This document shows, piece after piece, positions 58,602 to 64,000 of a DNA stretch of 64,000 bases. Position numbers and translations under genes: made by a program. Each line of letters begins with the position of its first letter. Position 1 is the stretch's first letter. The DNA is from Flavobacteriales bacterium (GTDB lineage: Bacteria > Bacteroidota > Bacteroidia > UBA10329). The stretch spans positions 44,026 to 108,025 of the forward strand of contig JACJZQ010000013.1 of the NCBI GenBank assembly GCA_020635495.1, given 5' to 3'. Below the pieces are notes generated by a model. That model was given only the letters and a program-made list of their open reading frames with translations. It had not been told where the DNA came from and did no database searches.

Positions 58602-61600
58602 TCAAGCTTCAATAACCGCTTCGGCAAAGTACATGTTGATCATGCCCTTGTTCTTAGCCTTTACCTCTCCACGGTAGGTGCACGTGATCTTATCTTTTAC
58701 CAAGTTGTAGGTAGTTTCTGATATGTTCACCTGTCCAACCTCTCCAGAAGACTCCATTCTGGAGGCCAGGTTCACGGTGTCTCCCCAAATATCGTATTGA
58801 AACTTATTGACCCCGACCACACCTGCAACAACGGGTCCTGAGTGAATTCCACATCGCATTTCAAAGAATGTCTGACCTTTTTTCTCCCTTTCCAACCTAC
58901 GGTTTTCAATGAATTCCTGCATCTCCAAAGCGGCCACCACGGTCTTGTAAGCATGATCGGCCGTTACTATTGGGAGACCACAGACACACATGTAAGAATC
59001 TCCGATGGTCTTGATCTTTTCCAGACCATATTTAGCGGCAATTCTGTCAAAAGCAGAGAAGCACACGTTGAGTTCGTTTACCAGGTTCTCGGGTGATAGT
59101 TTTTCGGAAATATGCGTGAAGTTCTTGAAGTCGGTGAACAGTACTGACACTTCCTTGAATTGGCGCGTAGTTGCATGGCCATGTTCTTTCAATTCAGCGG
59201 CTGTTTCCTTGGGTAGGATGTTCAAAAGCAGGTCATCAGATTTCTGGCGTTCCTTTTCAATCTCCTCCTTTTGCTTTTCAAGCAAGACCATGTTCTCACG
59301 GATCTCAGAAGTTCTATCGGCAACCACTTTTTCCAATTGAATTTTAGACTGTTTAAGTCTATAGGTGGCAATGGATATCAGCCCCCAGGTAAATAGAATT
59401 GTCAGTGCCAGATAGCCCCCGTAAGCCCAGAATGTCTGATACCAAGGTGGCAATATCACAAACCGATATTCAGCCGTAGTTCCAACCACCCCAAAAGCAT
59501 TTTTGGCTTTCACCATGAAGGTGTATTCGCCATGATTCAGGTTGGTGTATTCTTTAATGCTTGAAGGTTGCCAAGCAGACCAATGCTCATCATCTCCCTT
59601 TAGGAAATAGCTGTATTCAATGTTCTCTGTGGATTGAAAGAACGGTGCAGCAAAGCTGAATGAAAGGTCGTTGTACTTAAACGGCAGTTCGCGGATGTAC
59701 GAATCGGGTTGGTCTTTGACGATATGACCTGACCCATCCACATAGAAACCGTTAAACAGTACAGAATCTTCATGGCATTTTACCTGATGAATGAGCGTGT
59801 TGAAGGTGTGGTCATAGCGCATGTCAACTTTGGGGTCGTAGCAAACAAGTGCTTCTGTTCCTGAAACCCAAATGCGCTGATGCTCATCTTCGTAGATGTC
59901 CCAGAAGTCTGAAACCCCTGCGGTAATAAGCGGTAAACTGTCAAACTCAAAACCGTTATCAGTTTCACGCAACACACCTGTATAATTGGCCGTGGTAACC
60001 CACACATCCCCGTTCTTGGTTTCGTGAAGATTGTAAGCCATCTCATTACTGCCGTAGAAACGATCACCAAGTAGCTTGGAAGGCGTCAATTTTCGGTTGG
60101 TTGAATCGTATTGGTATATGCCGTTGGAGGTTCCCAGAACAACCTGCTTTTTAATAGTGGTTACTTCCATGTAGCTGCCCATTTCGGGCACATATCCGCT
60201 CAAAGAATCAAATGTGGTAATTGATATGGAGTCGGAATTTTCTTCGAATGACAATCTGGAAACACCATCATAAACGGCCCAAAGACTACCATCTGCATCT
60301 TCTTCCAGCGAGTACACCCTATGCGGAAGGGTGGCCAATATCTTTTCGTTCTTCCATTTGCCATTTACGTAATGGGCCTGAAGCACCGTTCTGTCATTAC
60401 GGGCCAGATAAACCTTGTTCGGGTCGAGTTCAGACACAATGGCCGAGGTGATCTGTTTCAGGTCGTGCACTTGGGTCACATTTCCGTTCGGTTTCCGATT
60501 GAAAATTCCAAGGTCGCTCAGCACCAGCAGATCACCATCTATCTGTAACAAGGAGGTTACCGTTCCATTGATCTCTTTCACATACTGTGCTTCGGTAAAC
60601 CCGTCTGTGTTCTGCTTAAGAATGTAAAGCCCACCCAAAGATCCAATGGCCAGACCTCCATCCACATCCTTTACCACCGTACCGATGGCGCCAAGTCCAT
60701 GTTCCTTTCTTACAAAACTCAATCGGTCGTGGTAACTGATCCGGCTTACGCCTGAATAAAGCGCGGTCCAAAGCCCCTGATCTGCATCTTCGTATGCTGT
60801 AACCACTTGATTCTGTTGCAGTAAAGAGAGGTCGTTGTAAACCGCTTTTACCTCGCCCGTAGGAGCTATGATGAACAGGCCTTTTCCATCTGTACCTACT
60901 GCGAGGTCGCCCGTGCTGGTTTTTGAACACGTGAAAACCGATGCGGCATCCAGTTCTGAAGGAATGTGTCGGAACGTGTTACCGGTTAACATGAACATGC
61001 CTGAGTGAGCAGTAACCAACAGCAACCTGTCGGCATGGTCTACGAAAACAGGCATAACGGCCCTGAAATTCATGGCATTGAACTGCTGATCGTTCAGCAC
61101 CAACTTGAGTTTACCGTCTACCAGTTTGTACAGCCCGGTTGTTTGGCTTACGAATAGCCCTTGCGTAGTAGGGAAAATGGTTCGGATCTTCCCGTTACTT
61201 CTCCAATACTCAAACGCTTTTCCATCCCATTTTAGGAGATAATTGGATGACCTGAAAAAGATCTGACCGTCCTGATTCACAACGTCAAAGGCCCTTCCAA
61301 AATCCCTTACAGAATCGGGCAAAAGATGAGACAAACTCTTGAAGTGAATACTGCCAGTGGAATCGGCAGTCAGGTATCCCAGATCATTGCTTCCACCGGT
61401 ATAAATGCGACCAGTTTCGTCTTTGGCAAATCGAAAGAAGTTCTTGTCTGCCGTACCTCCAACAACTTGCCAGTGTTGTCCATCAAATACAAGAACTCCG
61501 TTGGTGTTGCCGAAGTACATCCGGCCAAACTCATCTTGAATGACTCCCCAATTCTGCGGACTTGAAGTGTAAGCATCGGAAGAATAATCCTTTGGCGAGA

Positions 61601-61697
61601 AATTGATCACAACCGGGTAACCGACCTGAGCTGCCGCATCGCCCCAAAAAAATAAGATCAGGATTGAAAGGAAAAGTAGTTGACGCGGCAACAGCAT
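58602..61697 (-). CDS. Adenylyl cyclase with periplasmic beta-propeller sensor
   Basis: A 1031-aa protein from the ATG at 61697 (signal MLLPRQLLFLSILILFFWGDAAA). Residues 25-700 form a two-component-regulator-type beta-propeller (repeats such as GRIYTGGSNDLGYL and DGSLWAVYDGVSRL). A Y_Y_Y Ig-like domain (NLNHGEYTFMVKAKNAFG), one transmembrane helix and a coiled coil (LLEKQKEEIEKERQKSDDLLLNILPKETAAEL) follow, then a class III nucleotide cyclase domain. The metal aspartates are in FTDFKNF and GDSYM. The purine-selecting Lys (EKIKTIGD) and Asp (QYDIWGDTVNLASRM) point to ATP, so cAMP is the likely product. A periplasmic ligand is inferred. No cAMP-effector gene is adjacent. Confidence 0.9.
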   Translation of the reverse strand: MLLPRQLLFLSILILFFWGDAAAQVGYPVVINFSPKDYSSDAYTSSPQNWGVIQDEFGRMYFGNTNGVLVFDGQHWQVVGGTADKNFFRFAKDETGRIYTGGSNDLGYLTADSTGSIHFKSLSHLLPDSVRDFGRAFDVVNQDGQIFFRSSNYLLKWDGKAFEYWRSNGKIRTIFPTTQGLFVSQTTGLYKLVDGKLKLVLNDQQFNAMNFRAVMPVFVDHADRLLLVTAHSGMFMLTGNTFRHIPSELDAASVFTCSKTSTGDLAVGTDGKGLFIIAPTGEVKAVYNDLSLLQQNQVVTAYEDADQGLWTALYSGVSRISYHDRLSFVRKEHGLGAIGTVVKDVDGGLAIGSLGGLYILKQNTDGFTEAQYVKEINGTVTSLLQIDGDLLVLSDLGIFNRKPNGNVTQVHDLKQITSAIVSELDPNKVYLARNDRTVLQAHYVNGKWKNEKILATLPHRVYSLEEDADGSLWAVYDGVSRLSFEENSDSISITTFDSLSGYVPEMGSYMEVTTIKKQVVLGTSNGIYQYDSTNRKLTPSKLLGDRFYGSNEMAYNLHETKNGDVWVTTANYTGVLRETDNGFEFDSLPLITAGVSDFWDIYEDEHQRIWVSGTEALVCYDPKVDMRYDHTFNTLIHQVKCHEDSVLFNGFYVDGSGHIVKDQPDSYIRELPFKYNDLSFSFAAPFFQSTENIEYSYFLKGDDEHWSAWQPSSIKEYTNLNHGEYTFMVKAKNAFGVVGTTAEYRFVILPPWYQTFWAYGGYLALTILFTWGLISIATYRLKQSKIQLEKVVADRTSEIRENMVLLEKQKEEIEKERQKSDDLLLNILPKETAAELKEHGHATTRQFKEVSVLFTDFKNFTHISEKLSPENLVNELNVCFSAFDRIAAKYGLEKIKTIGDSYMCVCGLPIVTADHAYKTVVAALEMQEFIENRRLEREKKGQTFFEMRCGIHSGPVVAGVVGVNKFQYDIWGDTVNLASRMESSGEVGQVNISETTYNLVKDKITCTYRGEVKAKNKGMINMYFAEAVIEA

Positions 61698-61818
61698 GTA
61701 AGAAACGCTTAGATAGCGGGTAAAGAAAGGATTAAATAGGATGTTAAGGAATAGGTAGGGGTTGCAGTTCACTGAAATTATGACAATCTTGTGGCATAAA
61801 CCAATAAAAAAACTAGTT

Positions 61819-62028
61819 ATGGCAAATGGACACGGTACATTGATCACAAGTTCTGACGGTCAGGGCAACGTAAAAGTTGAGGTCTATGACACAGGGGGTG
61901 ACAAAAGCTACTCCACTGGAAAACAAGAAGCTATTGTTGCTTCTGGTGTAAAGGTGAACAAGGGAGACAAAGTTTCTACTGCTTGGGACGACAGGTCTAA
62001 ATCGGTAGTAGTGAATGGGATACTTTAA
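61819..62028 (+). CDS. Small (69-aa) uncharacterised protein
   Basis: It begins at the ATG at 61819, 122 bp from the divergent cyclase start. The sequence is glycine- and lysine-rich and beta-like (GHGTLITSSDGQGNVKVEVYD, TGGDKSYSTGKQEAIV, VNKGDKVSTAWDDRSKSVVV), with a KGDKV word as in small barrel domains. No family is recognised. Its own strong terminator follows 20 bp after the stop, which supports it being expressed. Confidence 0.6.
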   Translation: MANGHGTLITSSDGQGNVKVEVYDTGGDKSYSTGKQEAIVASGVKVNKGDKVSTAWDDRSKSVVVNGIL

Positions 62029-62045
62029 CGGTACCCACAATACAA

Positions 62046-62078
62046 GAAAAAGGCTGACCAAATGGTCAGCCTTTTTTG
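62046..62078. terminator. Bidirectional hairpin terminator
   Basis: AAGGCTGACC / GGTCAGCCTT around AAAT, followed by TTTT on the plus strand and TTTTTCTTG on the minus strand. It sits between the convergent small gene and the ABC-F gene, and can end both transcripts. Confidence 0.85.
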
Positions 62079-62125
62079 TTTGATAGCGTTTCATCAATTG
62101 AACTACCAACACATAATGTACAAGC

Positions 62126-63736
62126 TCAATAGATATTCTCTTGTTGGGCTGCAACTCTTTCGTCTTCTATGTACTGGTCGTATTCCATCAGTTTGTCAAT
62201 GAAGCCGTTTGGTCCAACCTCAATGATACGGTTAGCCACCGTTTGCACAAATTGATGGTCGTGTGATGTGAACAGCACCGTTCCATCGTAATCTCTCAAC
62301 CCATTATTGAATGCTTGAATTGACTCCAGGTCCAAGTGGTTTGTGGGTTCATCCACAATAAGAAGGTTTGCTTCATTCAGCATCATGCGGCTAAGCATAC
62401 ATCGCACCTTTTCACCTCCGGAAAGCACACTGGCAGATTTGAAGACCTCCTCTCCAGAGAAGAGCATTTTACCTAGGAATCCACGGATGTAGATCTCACT
62501 CTTATCCTCAGAATACTCTCTAAGCCAATCTATCAGGTTGTCCTTGGTATTGAAGAAATGTCCGTTTTCCGTTGGTAGATATGCGGTTGTAATGGTTTGG
62601 CCATACGTGAAGTGACCAGAATCGGCTTGTTCCAACTGATTCAGAATTTGGAAGAGGGTAGTGGTCACCAATCCGCTTTTGCTGATGAATGCGATCTTAT
62701 CACCTCGATTGACCTCAAACGTCAGGTCTTTGAAAAGCACCTCACCGTTCAGTGATTTGGAAAGGTTCTGCACGCTCAGCACCTGATTTCCGGCATCTCT
62801 TGCTTGCTTGAAAATGATGGCCGGGTATTTTCTCGAAGATGCTTGGATTTCATCGATATTGATCTTCTCCAGTAGTTTTTTCCGACTTGTTGCCTGTTTA
62901 CTCTTACTTGCATTGGCGCTGAAGCGTGCCACGAACTCCTGCAACTCCTTTTTCTTGTCCTCGGCCTTCTTGTTAGCGCTTAACTTCTGACGTAGGGCCA
63001 ATTGGCTCGATTCGTACCAGAACGAATAGTTACCCGTGTAAACCTTGATCTTCTTGAAGTCAATGTCGGCAATGTGCGTACAGACCGTGTCCAAGAAGTG
63101 ACGGTCGTGCGAGACCACGATTACGGTGTTCTCAAAATCAAGAAGGAAGTTCTCCAACCACTGAACCGTTCTAAGGTCAAGGTCGTTGGTGGGCTCATCG
63201 AGAATCAGGATATCCGGATTTCCGAAAAGTGCCTGTGCCAAAAGGATACGAACCTTTAAAGCTCCAGGCATGTCTTTCATCAACTTGTAATGGTCAGCTT
63301 CACTGATACCAAGACCGCTAAGGAGTGTGGCGGCATCCGCTTCCGCATTCCAACCGTTCATTTCCGCAAATTGTTCCTCCAGTTCAGATGCCTTGATTCC
63401 ATCAGCTTCTGAGAAATCTGGTTTAGCGTAGATTTCATTCCGTTGCTGAATGTTCTTCCATAGCTCAGAATGTCCCATCATAACCGTGTCTAGAACCGTA
63501 CTCTCATTGTACTCCGAGTGATCCTGCTTCAGCACGGCCATTCGCTTGCCTGTTTCCAAGTGAATTGAGCCCGAATTCGGAGAAATCTCGCCAGAAAGAA
63601 TCTTCAGAAAGGTGGATTTTCCAGCACCGTTGGCACCGATAACTCCATAGCAATTCCCTTGTGTGAACTTGATGTTGACATCGTCAAAGAGAACTCGTTT
63701 ACCGTATTGAAGAGAGATATTCTGAGTTGATAGCAT
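62126..63736 (-). CDS. ABC-F family ATPase (YbiT-like)
   Basis: A 536-aa soluble twin ABC protein without membrane domain. NBD1 has Walker A GANGAGKST and LDEPTNDLDL, but its signature reads MPGALK in place of LSGGQ. NBD2 has LSGGEKVRCMLSRMML and VDEPTNHLDLESI, but its Walker A is degenerate (SKSGLVTTTLF). As I recall, this combination is the norm for the Bacteroidota YbiT-like lineage, so it is not read as damage. A linker (ANASKSKQATSRKKLLEKI) lies between domains. ABC-F proteins act on ribosomes, rescuing stalled translation or giving antibiotic resistance. The terminator at 62046 ends the transcript. Confidence 0.9.
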   Translation of the reverse strand: MLSTQNISLQYGKRVLFDDVNIKFTQGNCYGVIGANGAGKSTFLKILSGEISPNSGSIHLETGKRMAVLKQDHSEYNESTVLDTVMMGHSELWKNIQQRNEIYAKPDFSEADGIKASELEEQFAEMNGWNAEADAATLLSGLGISEADHYKLMKDMPGALKVRILLAQALFGNPDILILDEPTNDLDLRTVQWLENFLLDFENTVIVVSHDRHFLDTVCTHIADIDFKKIKVYTGNYSFWYESSQLALRQKLSANKKAEDKKKELQEFVARFSANASKSKQATSRKKLLEKINIDEIQASSRKYPAIIFKQARDAGNQVLSVQNLSKSLNGEVLFKDLTFEVNRGDKIAFISKSGLVTTTLFQILNQLEQADSGHFTYGQTITTAYLPTENGHFFNTKDNLIDWLREYSEDKSEIYIRGFLGKMLFSGEEVFKSASVLSGGEKVRCMLSRMMLNEANLLIVDEPTNHLDLESIQAFNNGLRDYDGTVLFTSHDHQFVQTVANRIIEVGPNGFIDKLMEYDQYIEDERVAAQQENIY

Positions 63737-63866
63737 AGCCTTGTATTTGGGCGCGCGAAGGTAGCTGTTTAGTGATGAGCCACCAGCGATGAGCGAATAG
63801 AAAATGTCCGGTTCAATGGAAGCCCTATCTTATTCACTTCCTCCTGAACCTATCATCCAGGAAGGA
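63737..63866. other. Gap between the ABC-F gene and the edge gene
   Basis: No gene, hairpin or repeat noted. It would hold the ABC-F promoter on the minus strand; no convincing TAnnTTTG box was found. Confidence 0.4.
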
Positions 63867-64000
63867 TCACGGGTCGGTAACCATCAACCAGCCATTGCAG
63901 TAATCAATGGAATCAATGGTGGCGCTGCCGGTGCCATTATAAACACAATAACCTACATTGTAGGTACCTGGTCCAAGTGATATTGTGCCATTGACCGGAA
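63867..64000 (-). CDS. C-terminal end of a surface-type protein (5' cut by window edge)
   Basis: The minus strand is open from the right edge to a TGA at 63867-63869, giving 43 residues: PVNGTISLGPGTYNVGYCVYNGTG, SATIDSIDYCNGWLMVTDP. Two cysteines and the Gly/Thr/Tyr beta pattern suggest a secreted or surface beta-sandwich protein. Too short for a family call. Confidence 0.5.
   Translation of the reverse strand, partial: PVNGTISLGPGTYNVGYCVYNGTGSATIDSIDYCNGWLMVTDP

Noticed and set aside
62126..63736. Decay of the ABC-F gene because of a degenerate second Walker A and first signature
   Set aside because: From memory, closely related YbiT-like proteins of Bacteroidota carry the same changes, and the frame is intact over its full length.

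Overview
This is 64 kb of a Bacteroidota chromosome, most likely from the order Flavobacteriales. The evidence is the T9SS C-terminal sorting domains on several secreted proteins, two PorP/SprF-family membrane proteins, a SprB-repeat/PKD giant adhesin, a TonB-dependent receptor fragment, a flexirubin-free carotenoid operon, TAnnTTTG-like boxes close to start codons, and extragenic repeat 'phrases' typical of the phylum. No rRNA, tRNA, CRISPR array or transposase was recognised.

Layout. 1-4.4 kb: end of a TonB-dependent receptor, a fatty-acid desaturase coupled to a coiled-coil secreted protein, and three small secreted proteins. 4.4-13.9 kb: a minus-strand gliding/T9SS unit (1789-aa adhesin, PKD/CHU_C protein, PorP/SprF protein with coiled coil and SPOR-like tail, hotdog protein). 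14-20 kb: a tightly packed carotenoid operon, crtI-crtB-small secreted protein-crtZ-lycopene cyclase-glycosyltransferase-DUF2797, which should make zeaxanthin or a glycosylated derivative. 20-35.6 kb: housekeeping and secreted-hydrolase genes (two pseudouridine synthases, GDPD, peroxiredoxin, esterase, M28 peptidase, MarR, SGNH hydrolase, FMN-dependent hydroxy-acid oxidase, second PorP/SprF, sterol-desaturase-like hydroxylase, acyl-CoA dehydrogenase). 35.7-40.4 kb: ankyrin protein, T9SS cargo, CxxCH lipoprotein and FnIII protein.

40.4-53.7 kb is an accessory region. It opens with 800 bp of repeats, including a 42-bp minisatellite. A five-gene plus-strand operon follows: a SNF2/RapA-like helicase, a beta-helix (pentapeptide-like) protein with two C-terminal membrane helices, a type III-like DNA methyltransferase (Mod), a GxxExxY PD-(D/E)XK protein, and a type III restriction helicase-nuclease (Res). 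Start and stop codons overlap in the first three genes. The GxxExxY gene looks like a later cassette: it is bracketed by oppositely oriented AATCCTG/CAGGATT repeats, and the left set is read as the acidic tail of Mod. After Res come a fragment resembling the C-terminus of a type IIG-like methylase, a PIN-domain gene paired with a 310-aa partner and bracketed by covarying palindromes, and a 222-bp tandem duplication.

53.7-64 kb: a frame-disrupted glycoside-hydrolase-like gene in an operon with a HEAT-like protein and a CDF metal transporter, a tandem universal stress protein, a periplasmic-sensor adenylyl cyclase, an ABC-F ATPase, and the 3' end of a surface protein at the right edge.

All functional calls come from motif and family recognition by eye. 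No database search was run.
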